A stretch of 33,190 nt of DNA, from the NCBI GenBank assembly GCA_019096195.1, contig JAGTXK010000180.1, positions 1 to 33,190 of the forward strand. Direction: 5' to 3'. The translations under genes and the position numbers were made by a program. Shown here piece after piece: positions 20,655-31,564 of this stretch. The stretch comes from Boletus sp. NGJ (taxonomy: Eukaryota > Basidiomycota > Agaricomycetes > Boletales > Boletaceae). How positions within the stretch are numbered: position 1 is the stretch's first letter; the number at the start of each line of letters is the position of its first letter. The notes under the pieces were generated by a model. That model was not told the origin of the DNA, did not search any database, and was given only the letters and a program-made list of their open reading frames with translations.

Positions 20655-23600
20655 TTATAAAAGGAGGCTACCATCCAATGTCTCCATAAGTTGTGACTCC
20701 CGGCAGCTTTTCCACTCTGCCCGACACTGCTTCTGAAGTCGAGCATAGATGGCCTGCTGGCGGGCAGCATAGCATGTTTTTCCTTGGCTGTCATTCTGCC
20801 AACTGTGTGCCACATGCTCTTCCCATTCCCTTGATTTGTGGTCGAAGTAACTGACGGTCCATTCAAACTCGGCCATCAGTAGCTCTGCCTCCTCTCCCCA
20901 CCGATCCATTGTGGCTTTTGCATGCAACCAATGTACCTGGTAGACTGTAGATATATATAATGTTGGCAGAAAGGTCTCATGAGAATGTGGAACTTACATT
21001 CAGACATTCAGACATTCATCTCAGTGTCCCCTGGTATATCCATTGACCAGAACCAGGCCAGGTTGTTGGTGTGATGATTGCGGGAGTTGGGCTTGGTGAC
21101 TGCAGTGCTAACCTTGAGATCCTCGTCCTTCAACACCTGATATCTGGCCAACATGTCATCCTCAACCGAAAGATTTATCATGGCAGATCAGCATTTCTGA
21201 TATATGGTAACTTGCTGAGCAAGTAAGGCGTCCACGGCATTCACCTTTCCCCAGGCTCTGGTGGTCTTCGCATGGCTTGAAGCATGCTGAACGTTGGTGC
21301 AGAACAACACTGCCTTGTCTGCTAATGTGAGCCGGATTTCATGTAAGGCATCATTTGCTTGGCCTGCACGAAGTTTGAGCTCCTGTTTAATCAGGTGGTG
21401 TTAAGAACGGACAACTTCGATGAAACTCCGAAGGACCGGAGTTACTTGAGGGTGTCAGGACTTGGCTTCACCTTATGTGGTGTGCTCTTGCTTGAGTCCG
21501 ATGTCCCAGATTTCGAAGACGTAGGAGGATCAGAGGTTTGGACTCGACATAGTCAAATGTCAAGTCGAGCAGAGGGTCGGAGTGAGTCATCGAGACTCAG
21601 ACAGGAGACAGGAGGAGTGTTCAGAGTTGATATTTGAACTGACTTTACAGGAGTAGTACTGAGGGTTTATATATGATCGGAACGAAGGTATTAGTAACGG
21701 AGTTCGTAAGGTGTAATAAGTAACAGGATGGAGATGGGACCTCGCCGGAGCAGTGCTCCTAAGCAAGACAGATACTGGGTCGGAGACAACTATAAGGCGG
21801 GACTAGGATGGATGAAGAAGCATAGGTTATATATAAAAGGAGAAGTATGAATACTATAGTGAGGGTGTTACAAGTCCGAGGGTATGAGGACGTACTCTGA
21901 GGGAGAACACGCCAGAGTTATGGACAGAGTGCTGGAGTTGGACTTGTCGAATTACATGGGATATAACAGGTGGTGAGCACCAATCGCCATGCACTTGTCA
22001 TGACTCAGGTTAGACGGCAATGACAGCTTCCCCTGATCAGGTTGTTTAGCTCCAAGATCATTGACCATGTCTTCATCTCCAATATTGCTGTCTCCATCTG
22101 ATATGTCTGATTCCAAATCGTCATCATCCTCCAACTGAAGGAATGTGGAAGCTTCGGCAAGGAAGCATGAAATTTCGGCAGCCAGCCAATCGGCTCGGTG
22201 GGCAAGGGCCAGCTGTTGAAGTTCAGTGGCCCTGGAAGCCATCCATTTCATATCTCTGCAGAGTGATATCTGTGCCTCCTCAATTTTCAAACCATTTGCA
22301 AGCCATGTTGCAGCTCTGGAGTGGGCTGCTGGTGTGTGAGTGATGCCCTCAAGCATTTCCCTCTCAATGGCCTGTATGGTCGGTGTTGTACTTGGCAATG
22401 CATGAGCAACAGTCTGAGCTCTGTGGCAATATGCACCATGTTCTGACTCACCTTTGTGTAGCTGCACCCCGAATATATCCATTGCCGATGGATCGCTGAC
22501 TCGTCTCTCCAAAGCCCTCTGCTCCTTAACCAGCCACTGCTGTTTTTGAATGTGGGCAACTCCCCCATCGAGGGCATGGAATGTCACCCTTGCTGATGCA
22601 AACGATTTCCATGCAGCCTTAAGTTTCCTTGCCAGAGTTCTGGCTGGTATCAATGAGTACAGGTGGGATAAATGGGTAAACAACCGCAGGGGAACATACA
22701 CATTCTGATCATTTTGATAAAATTGGAATCGTTCATTTGGAAGTCAAGAAGCTCTTGCCAATGGGGGGAGGTCATTCCTCGGGCAGACCTGGACACAATG
22801 TTCAAAGTAGACCATAAGGTCTCAATGATCTCACCATTGACTCATCCTGCCCCAGGAATGAACAAGGGGGAGTACCGAGCAAAACATGAAGATTGATGTC
22901 CATGCACGTGCCACATCCCAATGCTGGGTATGATGGCCAGATTCAGTGGCAGCTGAATGAACCTGTTATCATGTAGCCAAGCTTGGAGCTTCTTTACATA
23001 AGAACAGTTGATGTCATAGAAACTTATGATGCTCGAAATATTGTTCATGTTGTGGATAAGGGCATTAATAAAAGAGTAGTCCATGTTCACCTGCCTGCAG
23101 GGATCTAGATGATCAGCATATTCATATTCTTCCTACATATTGCTTACCTCTCCCCCTTCTGAAAGTCGACCACTGAGTGTGGTATAAAACAGCCATGCCG
23201 AGCACATGCCGAACCACCAATCCCAGTGGAATCCAATTTGCCTCAGCTGGCATTCGCCTGGTTCACAGCTTGGTGATTGTTGCAACTTGACCTCTGTTGA
23301 TGGATGTCAGTGATTATAGGAATGGCATTCCTTCATTGCATGATTACCTCCAGGGGGTGGTGCATCTCCTTCAGATACTCCTGATAGTTCAGCCAAGTTA
23401 CCATGAAGCCGAGCCCATCCATCAGCCAAATTTGGTCATCAGGCCGTCTCTCCCGCATGTGTTTGGCCTTGAAGTTTCCATCCATGATAAGAGTTCAGCC
23501 ATACTTCCAACTGTTGGAATTTCAATCAGACAGTGCAGCAGTCAATGAATATCATCACCAACTTGGAAAGCTCATTGATGGAAACATGCACATTCATCCC

Positions 23601-24891
23601 CAGTTGAGGACATGCAGGGCAAAAAAGGGCAAGATCTCCCTTCAGTGGCTGCCAGGAATGATGGCCAAAGCCATTCCACTTGAGAAGCTTCAGCAGTCTC
23701 CACTGTCTGGCGACCCTGAGCAACTCTCGGTAATGATTCTGGACCTGCATGAGCAGTTGACATGCAGAAAGCAGGTCAGCAACATACCAGCACAATGTGA
23801 GGGAAGACGTTGGAAGTTATCCTTTGGAGCTTGCTGTAATAGTTCATTCCGGATGTTCCACACTCCAAATTATCTCAGATGAAGTCATCCAGCAGGGTGA
23901 AGGTAAATGCAGTTCTTGGAATTTGTAGCGTTGCAGGGTAAAGCTTGCACCACAAAAGTTGAAGATATTCTGGGTTAGAATTGGGGCATGTGCAGTAGTT
24001 GATGGTCATGAAATGAATCCCAGTCACATCAACCACCATCAGATAATTTGACCTGCTTGGCAGACAAAGGTGTGGCAGAATGTCATCTCAGTGGATGTCT
24101 TCCCAGGCCTTGTCATCCATGGATGCTGGGTTGTCAGGTGTATTCGGATGTTTCTGACTGCCGCTTGGACATGGCCCACCATCATGACTGAGATGGAGCT
24201 CAAATCCGGTCTGTCACAACATGTTTCAAAATCATCCAAGGCTTAGGGATGCTTTACAAAGCTCACCAAGATCAGAGATGAATCATCAAAGAATGCCCCA
24301 GTCCACTACTGAATGCGATGAAAAGGATGCCTCTTATGTCAGTCTCTACAGCACCCAGTGCATAACAGCGGCTGACCGAAACAGTCCGAACACTGATAGA
24401 TGCCATCCCGACAGCATATACAACATTCTCAGAGATCAGTGGGAGCTTCCATGTCCAACACAGCTTGCAGAAATTCTTCCTTGTGAGTGACCTATTCACA
24501 GAAATAATTATTTGAGGTCTAGACATTTGTGTGGATTAGTGCATTCACCAAAATCAAGGATGGGTACATTTTTAGGGGGCAATCAGATTGGCCAAATTTC
24601 CTCTAATTCTCCATTAGCAGCATCCAGCCTTGACCAGATATCATTAGAATAGCAAGTTTAAACATGACAAAGAACATACATGCTGGCACTGAAGGTAAAT
24701 CGAGAGTCAGATGGTCCAGGCTTGCTTGGGGTGGACTGGACAGATTGGGATGGTATTGTGGAAGTTGGATCTTTGGTAGCATCCAATCTAACAAGAGTCA
24801 TCTTAGGCCCCCTTGTGGTATTTTTCGTTATCCAAGTGGCATGTGTAACTCTTCCAGGGTTAATCTTTCATTTGTAGACATTCTTAGGCAT
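20655..24891 (-). pseudogene. KDZ (Kyakuja-Dileera-Zisupton) transposase, inactivated
   Basis: The start at 24891 reads MPKNVYK then TGA. The family's Cys cluster follows (ECCICCRDG, CSDCFGQPLLCTGCCRD, about 24428-24342), then VDVTGIHFMTINYCTC, GTSGMNYYSKLQRITSNVFP, RQWRLLKLLKWNGFGH and FCPACPQLGMN. The RNase H-like catalytic part has LIMDGNFKAKHMRERRPDD (about 23490), FYDINCSYVKKL, SIGMWHVHGHQ and NGEIIETLWSTLN (about 22838). The C-terminal part (ARTLARKLKAAW, KQELKLRAGQANDALHE, RAWGKVNAVDALLA, LAWFWSMDIPGDTE, KATMDRWGEEAELL) ends at 20655. In-frame TGAs lie at + positions 24868, 24429, 24339, 24088, 23875, 23495, 23243, 22842 and 21188, and TAG at 24306. Many sit at conserved Arg sites, as expected from CGA-to-TGA. 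A solo LTR (21399-21968) interrupts the C-terminal exon. Confidence 0.9.
21399..21968 (+). mobile_element. Solo LTR (570 bp) in the KDZ transposase
   Basis: The element runs from tgttaagaacgg to gggatataaca, with perfect TGTTA/TAACA edges. It is flanked by the 5-bp direct duplication GGTGG at 21394-21398 and 21969-21973. A TATA-like tatataaaagg lies near 21831, about 135 bp before the end, giving plus orientation. No internal retroelement genes are present. Removing the LTR and one GGTGG copy rejoins GAHHL to IKQEL of the transposase in frame. It is visibly CpG-richer than the surrounding transposase sequence. Confidence 0.92.
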
Positions 24892-25448
24892 TGTTAGGAC
24901 AATGGAAGACAGTACAGTAGCATGAAAAACACAGATACAACACACTTTACACCACAAGCCAAAACACAAATCAGTAATGCATGTGTACACCTGTGTGGTT
25001 TTTTGGACGCTGTAGTGTCTCATCTCGGCTAGTCGGAACCAAGTCCATGGATATCGGAACTTTGATTTCTCCTGCAGCACTTCTGTCATTCAGTGACCTC
25101 GGCTATGCCTCATGTATGAATATATTGTGATCATGATTGCTTTGGCTAATTACATGGATCAAGGAATATGTCTGCCTAGGGGGGTTGCTGGTATCACATA
25201 ACCAAGTTTGCTGCTTGGTGCCTGGCCCTATGCCATATGGTTCATTTTATATGACTTCTCTTGGTGACATTTCGGGCACTTATGGCACTAAGCCTGGCAT
25301 ATCTTACTTCTCTTGGGAGTATTGTGGTTATCATGTAACCTTGGCTACTTGGTCTCCAGCGATCATGACATGGAGACATAGTTGTTGTAACACTATCCGA
25401 TGAAAAATGAATGCATTGTGCTGCACTTTGAGTCTACCCTCTACTATG
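24892..25448. promoter_or_regulatory. Divergent intergenic region between KDZ transposase and passenger gene B
   Basis: 557 bp without a supported gene. The transposase starts leftward at 24891 and gene B rightward near 25449, so both promoters should be here. No clear TATA box or operator is visible. Confidence 0.4.
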
Positions 25449-28000
25449 TCTGACAACGAGATGGAATACGCCATGACCGACTATCAAGGAACTGTTCATG
25501 ATGGCTCACAAGATGAGATGGAAGAAGAGGAACCCCAGACCAAGGATGTCTCAGCTGAAAATGAGGCAGGGCCATCTTGGAATCCGATGTGACATGAGAA
25601 CCCTGGCATATCTGACAACTCACTGCACATTCTCCAGGAGCAATGGCCATCATGGAAGGCTGTCAGAGGTAAAAAACAACAAACCATCTGGAGGGCTCTG
25701 CTAATTCAGATCCGGTGTCTGAGAGAGAACCTTACCCTGGAGGATGCAGTATGGGAGTGTCAAGTTCAGGTGAGAAACGAAATGTTGTTTCTGTCATGAA
25801 GATTTGATTCCCAATTTTTTGAAAGGGTTATGAGAAATGGATGCAAAAACAAGGGCGGATGGGGAAAAAAAGGGATGGCATCACCCTCAGCACAACATGG
25901 ACAGCTCGGTCTGTGATTCAGGAGCAACAGAAAGAAGAAATCAAGGGGATGATCAAGGATCAGTTCAGTGTGGAGCCAGGATCCTCAGCAATGTTTCAGC
26001 ATTATCAGACAATGCTATCAGAAGTCATGAATGGTCTCTTTCCTAATGAGATCCAGAATACTGAGTCGACTGCCACTGCATGGAATTCACAGGGTGCCAC
26101 AATCGAAGTGAAGGCATGGTAAGTGTTTCTGATTGAAGCATATACTACATGCTGAAATTCATACAGGTTTGCAACAAGGGGTGTGGTGTCAGCCATGAGG
26201 CAGTTCTCCCAGGAAATGTGGAAAAGAGGAGGGATCTGGATGGTCGTATTGAGTGGATTTAAGGATGAGAAAGGGGAGGTGTTCTCAAACCAGTGGGTGG
26301 ACTCTCGGCACTCCAACATTCCCATAGTCTGATTGACATAAGCTTCAACTTCAACTTGGCAATTGAACAGGCCCCATCTTTCCAAGGCTTTGATGCAATC
26401 CAGGGGGACTGGGATAGGTATCTCGGCAGCTGCTTTGCTCCTGCAGACGACGAAGCAGAGGTGGATGATGAAGATGAGCATTGGGTCAGGCTGACACGAA
26501 AAGGTGGAGAAAGCTGAGGCAGAAACGAGGAGATGATGTGGTGAACATGGTAACTCGGTCGGATAGTTCCATCTGGATCCCAGAGTTCACTGGGCAAAGC
26601 CGAGCTAATATGCAAAACATGGTCCGAGGCTTTCTCACCTCACACTACCATACGTCAATGTCATATCTAACTGTCATGCATAACATTAACTGTTTCCAGG
26701 CTTGATATGCAAAAATCCAAAGGTCTCAGCCCCTTTCAAAAAGCATGCTGAGTTCCAGGGTGACCTGTTTCAGCCTGAACATCTTCCAGACGGCTTTATC
26801 TTTCCTGATGATCCTAGTCATCTAAAGGCCGATGATGTCAAACAGTTTTTGGAGTTTATTCGGAAATGACAACATAACAGGCCAGATGATGTCTTTCAAT
26901 TCCAATACTGGTTGGACAGGAAGAATGAGCTTCAGGAGCCTGCAGAGAGCAACGATGAAGGTTTCTCAGAGGTAAAGCGATTGAAGAGATCTCAGCAAGA
27001 AAGATCAAGGGCAAAGAGGCTCTCTGGGACTCTGATCCAGGGACAGAATAATGCTGGCCTGAATGAATCAACCTCAGAGGAAGAAAATTCGGTTCAATGC
27101 AATTTGAGGAGCCCATCCATCCCCTACAGTGAGTGGTCCAAGAGCGAACAAGAAGCCGGGGACCTTCCTCAGAAAATGGTGTCATTCAAGGTGAGCACTC
27201 CAACACGTGGTATGGCATCAAAAGCGCATTTAGATGCATTCATTTCACTGATTCAGTGAAAGGATTAACCGCAAGAAAACCCCAAATAGAGAGTGGTGGT
27301 GACCGAAGGGGCCAAAGTGAAGTGGATGGGTGACTGAGGCTGATCAACATCCAGACCTTGGTAAATGGTCAGTGGTTAATTCTCAGATATCACATTGTTG
27401 ATGCAGTGGATGTGTGCTTGTAGTGGGGCAATCACCAACCAAGAATTCCAAGAATGTGTCACATCATCTGCAAGAACCATTTAAAGTTGGACCGCCAAGA
27501 AATGCCAAGAAGGCAGATCAGGTAACTCGGGAGAATCCTGCCAGACATATTGGGCACAGGAATGAGATACCGGCACCGAAGGAACATTCATTGCTGAAAC
27601 CGACTTTGAAGAGAACCGCCCCAGGCAACGATAATGACCAAGGTATGTGGCTTGATTTCTCTCCAGATGGACTCAGCAAATCCACCTGAAATTTAGCTTT
27701 AGCACCACAAAAAAAGAAGTTAAAGTCGGCTTTAAAGACATCGAATGAATTGCCCCCAGTTGGTCATGCTGGAACTGAGGGTTGTAAAAAACTGAGGTCC
27801 TGAGCTTGCACCCCAGTTGTATCATAAGGGATGGGAACCCAAACCCAAGGTGTGTCCACATTAACCCTTTTCGAATCACTGCTAATTCTAGATTTTTATC
27901 CATAGGCACAACTCCACGTCGATCAGGAAGAGCGCGCAAGGCTCCACTGCCCTCTGATGCAGAAGCATTGACTCCGGGACCTCGGCCGATCAGAAAATAA
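25449..28000 (+). pseudogene. Unknown KDZ-element passenger gene B (long, broken)
   Basis: The start at 25449 reads MSDNEMEYAMTDYQ and continues as an acidic N-terminus. After a TGA at 25590 the frame resumes with HENPGISDNSLHILQEQWPS. An intron at 25770 to about 25825 joins it to KWMQKQGRMGKKRDG and IKGMIKDQFSVEPGSSAMF, and another (about 26119-26166, gtaagtgtt...atacag) leads to FATRGVVSAMRQFSQEMWKR. Frame changes occur near 26330 and 26515. Later blocks are FNFNLAIEQAPSFQGFDAIQ, PFKKHAEFQGDLFQPEHLPD, GFIFPDDPSHLKADDVKQFL (then TGA at 26867) and DDVFQFQYWLDRKNELQEP, before a long Lys/Ser/Pro-rich tail ending PRRSGRARKAPLP...RPIRK at 28000. I cannot name the domain. The conserved central blocks and basic, disordered tail suggest a nuclear protein, but that is inference. 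Confidence 0.5.
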
Positions 28001-28098
28001 ATGTATATGGCTGTTTACTCCTCGTATTATTTTGTAAATAGCTCTGTCAATATGGTTTACAATTTTGCAAAAAAATTTGAAATACAATGCTAAGAACA

Positions 28099-30105
28099 CT
28101 ACTGAGGGGCCGAGTGTTCCCCAGACGTCGCCCCTGCATCTTCCTCCTCCTCCTCCTCACCCAAAGCCCACTCTCCAGCAACCGTCTCCTCTGCAGCCAC
28201 GCTCTCCATATCCATGGCATTGTCATCCTCAGCTTGAATGGTGGTGATAGTCAGCATGGATACCATCAATCTGGGTGTGGATTTCCCAGAAAGATCGGCC
28301 ACCTTGGGATTGAAGATTGATGGAAGCTGTGGGAATAGTCGGGGAGGCCCCCAACTTCCCTCTGAGATCCTGCCTAGGCCACCGCCCCATGTGACAGTCA
28401 TGGCAACCCCAGTGTGAGGTGGCAGAGCTTGACGGGGAAGGGGGGCGATCAGCCAAGGGGATGAGCCCTCGGTTGAAGGAGGGTGGAGGGGAGTGTTGGT
28501 ACCATCGAGTTCAGATCCAGCGGCTTGCTGGCCGAGGGGTGGAGTGGGGGAGGAAGGGGAGCCAAGCACAACTGGCTCAGTAACTGCATTGAAGAACACC
28601 AAGGATGGTGCCCCATTGATGGCTTCGTCACCAGCCTGCTGATGAATGTGTTGGAACAGGAATCGCATTGTTGTGGATGAAGGACGAACCGTATCAACTG
28701 CAGTCCAACCCTGGCGGTCTCTGAGCTTGGTGATGACCTGGCAAAACGTTTCCAATGAGTCGGCCATTGCATTAACCCGATCCTCGAGGCATGAGTGACT
28801 TGCTTGCAGCAGGCAGTGGCTGGCCTGCAGTTGCCGGTGTGCTTGAAGCAGACTCTCGTAGTCACTGGTGTTGGCAGGCTCAGTGTGGCCAGACCAAGCA
28901 TCGTCTGATGTTCCGGCAGTGGACAGTCCAGGTGCTTGCATGGCTGGAACCAATTTCTTCACCCTGGGGATCACCACACCTTCAAGGACTATGTAATCAA
29001 TGTTAGTGGGTAGAATATCACAAGTGTGCATGACTTATCTTGGGCTGGCTTCAATCATTTGGCATTCTTTTGCAGGGGGCCAACTTTGATGGTTGGCGCT
29101 GGCTTACAGGCTGAGGGTGGCCCACAGCATTGGATGTGAATGGCTGGCAATGGCATGGGGGTGGGTGGTGGTGGTGGGGCATTGCATCGAATCTGTGATC
29201 AAGGTGGGCGAGCGCGAGACTTGCTGTGTTCCCACAGTTTCTTTGTTCTCTCCAAGGATGGGGATTGGTGGGTAAGAGAACTCAACTGTTGGCGCAGTCT
29301 TGCCAGGAAACAGCATACCTTCCGCTGGTGGCACTGGACGCAGGCATGGCCAGGATTTGGGGTGCACCTGTTGCCACATTGTTTGCAGGCAGCACATACT
29401 TGCTCAGAATCACCCTCATCCTCCATCTCTTCGGTGGGTGGTGGTGGCCACGACCTGCCCAGCAAGTGTCCACAAGATTTACCTGTCCCTAATGCATCTA
29501 ACAGCTTGACGCATTGCCTTGAACGACCTCACTCTTCAGAATCGGTTTCTGGCGGGTCAATTTGCCGGGCCTTGCCCTTGCCTTTGTCCACCTTCTCTGG
29601 CACCATCTGCACTTTTTTGATGTCGATGTCATCACCATCCTGTGTTGTCCTGACAGCCCGATCCTCAGTGTTGAGTGGCTGTCCTCATGGCCGAGTGACC
29701 TTTGCAGAAGATGTTGCAACCTTGTTTCCAGAATCAACTTGGCCGACATTGAGCCATGGATGATCTGGGCGACTGGAAATGTCATTCTTCAGGATCTTGC
29801 TCCAGTCCAGCCATTGGCTGTTCTGATACTGTAACATCTCGATGTTACAGGCGACGGCCAGGAGAGGTATCATCTTGGCACCACCTGCCACAGCTCAAAT
29901 TGTGTCCTAGCACGAATGTTAGTTAGGCTGTTATGGTATGAGAGATATGATCATGCACCAATTGGCCCATGATCTTGGTAATGGCCTGGTGCCATGCTGC
30001 TGTCCGGGCAGCAGCTCCCTCAGTTGTTCCAAGCACTTTCATTTTGAAAATGTGTTGGATGGTGGCTGTGGTGTTGTCGACGATGGTTTGGATGGTGGAA
30101 GACAT
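28099..30105 (-). pseudogene. Unknown KDZ-element passenger gene C (Cys-rich, broken)
   Basis: The start at 30105 reads MSSTIQTIVDNTTATIQHIF. After a short intron near 29910 the frame continues with IPLLAVACNIEMLQYQNSQW and DWSKILKNDISSRPDHPWLN, then an acidic/basic linker. It then reaches a Cys cluster at about 29405-29315 (VCAACKQCGNRCTPNPGHAC, then QCHQRKVCC), which looks like a zinc-binding module of C-x2-C-x2-C-x3-C type. A final open exon (to 28099) contains a Leu/Gln/His helical repeat (LLQAHRQLQASHCLLQASHS), probably coiled coil, then Pro/Ser-rich sequence and an acidic end. TGA stops at 29685 and 29529 both stand where CGA would give Arg. No known family is claimed. Gene B converges on it, with 98 bp between the ends. 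Confidence 0.5.
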
Positions 30106-30365
30106 GGTGGTGAATGGTGATGCAGAATGGAATGGAAAGAGAAGTGTGGGGTGTGGCAAGTTTTGCTTCGTGAATGCCGAACGGCATTCACCATTGTTTA
30201 GTTCTCTGCCATTGTGGCTCAGCAATTCTGGCTAATGCACTATACTCCATATTTCCCACATAACCGCCCACTCCACTGCTGACCACACGTGTTACCACGC
30301 CCTGATCTAACTTCATCCCATCCCTCCCATTCCACTTTTCCACCATATCTCGGAACAGAGTCGCA

Positions 30366-31394
30366 ATGCAAAAGCAAGTTCAGTTCACGATTCCAGGTGA
30401 GTGCGACGTTCCTGTTCTAAAGAAAATTTCCATTTAAAAAAAATCGAATTCATATGCCACTTTGGTCACCATCAGGCTTGGCCAACAGTGGATCAGACTC
30501 CATTGGTAAGTGATTGGCCTTGGAATTGATCAGTAATTGACCACATTTTAGATCTAGAGATGGCAGATGCATCAGATCTGTTGTGGCATATTCCCACCCC
30601 GCCTCCATTCCATCCTTACCCACCATCACCGATGACGACTGACTTTAACAATTTTACTGATGCCCACTTACCAACCCCACTCCCCTTTGCGATGCCTGAC
30701 ACCCAGCCAGACATGTTCACGAGTGCCTGCATTCCAACTCCTCCTCCATTTCTACCGAATGACATTCACATCCCAACACCACCAAGATTCATTCCGATGG
30801 CCAAAGACCCTCTCCCCTCCTCCACTCCACAAGAGATGGCACAGGCCGGTATCCCTCAGCAGTCGCCTCGCCCAAAAGGCAAGACACATCTACCCACCCA
30901 AAAGCATCAATCGGGTGAGCCAGAGTGGAATGTTCACATATTGCTCGGTTGTGATGCAAGACAAAAGCGTTGGGCAGAGACCATGCAGACCATCGATCAA
31001 CACTGTGAGTTCAATCATCATCTCACCTCCATGATGTATATCTCATTACCTTGTCCAAATCTAGTGGCTGTGAGAAACGATGCCAAGCATGATCAGTTCA
31101 CAAAACAGGGCATCAACATAGATGGAATTCTGGATTTCGGTGAATGCACAATTAAAGTGTAAATGGCTCATTCTGATGATATTGACAGTGTTTGAAAATG
31201 CATCCATGGTTGATTGCATGGTGGAGCAAGTATCCAGTGTTCAGCATAAACCAATTGAACATCCACTTGCTCAGGTGGCAATGGAAATGGCCACAGAGTC
31301 CTTCATTCAGGCCTCTCAGCAAAGAATGGAATTGTTTCAGACCCAGGTAAGGTTGTTGGATATGGTGGAATATATTCAAGAGCAGCGTGTGTAA
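30366..31394 (+). CDS. Unknown KDZ-element passenger gene D (small, Pro-rich)
   Basis: I place the start at 30366 (MQKQVQFTIPG). Introns at 30397-30475 (gtgagtgcg...atcag) and 30506-30551 (gtaagtgatt...tttag) join it in frame to DLEMADASDLLWHIPTPPPF. The main exon has repeated PTPPPF/PTPPRF proline motifs. A further intron near 31009-31063 (gtgagttc...aatctag) keeps the frame (LAVRNDAKHDQFTKQGINID). The last exon, after an intron near 31158-31189, reads MVEQVSSVQHKPIEHPLAQV and FIQASQQRMELFQTQVRLLD, a likely coiled coil, and ends at 31394. No premature stop is seen, so it may be the least damaged gene of the element. Function is unknown; a short Pro-rich protein with a C-terminal coiled coil suggests an adaptor, but that is inference. 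Confidence 0.5.
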
Positions 31395-31564
31395 GAATAG
31401 AATAGACATATATGCTAAATCATAGCATATAGATATGGTGTTCATACAATGAGGAATATGTGGATGCAGTTCAAGGCCACAACTGAGCTCAGTCTGTTGG
31501 CGCATTCATGCATGACCTTTGGTCTGCTATGCAGCGGTCGGTAATCCCTGCTATTCTCAGTCTC

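Noticed and set aside
25137-25403. 88-codon plus-strand open frame upstream of gene B
   Set aside because: It lies in the divergent intergenic region and shows no recognisable motif or splice connection to gene B.
26005-26481. 158-codon minus-strand open frame
   Set aside because: It lies antisense to exons of passenger gene B, whose plus-strand reading has conserved-looking blocks and splice sites.
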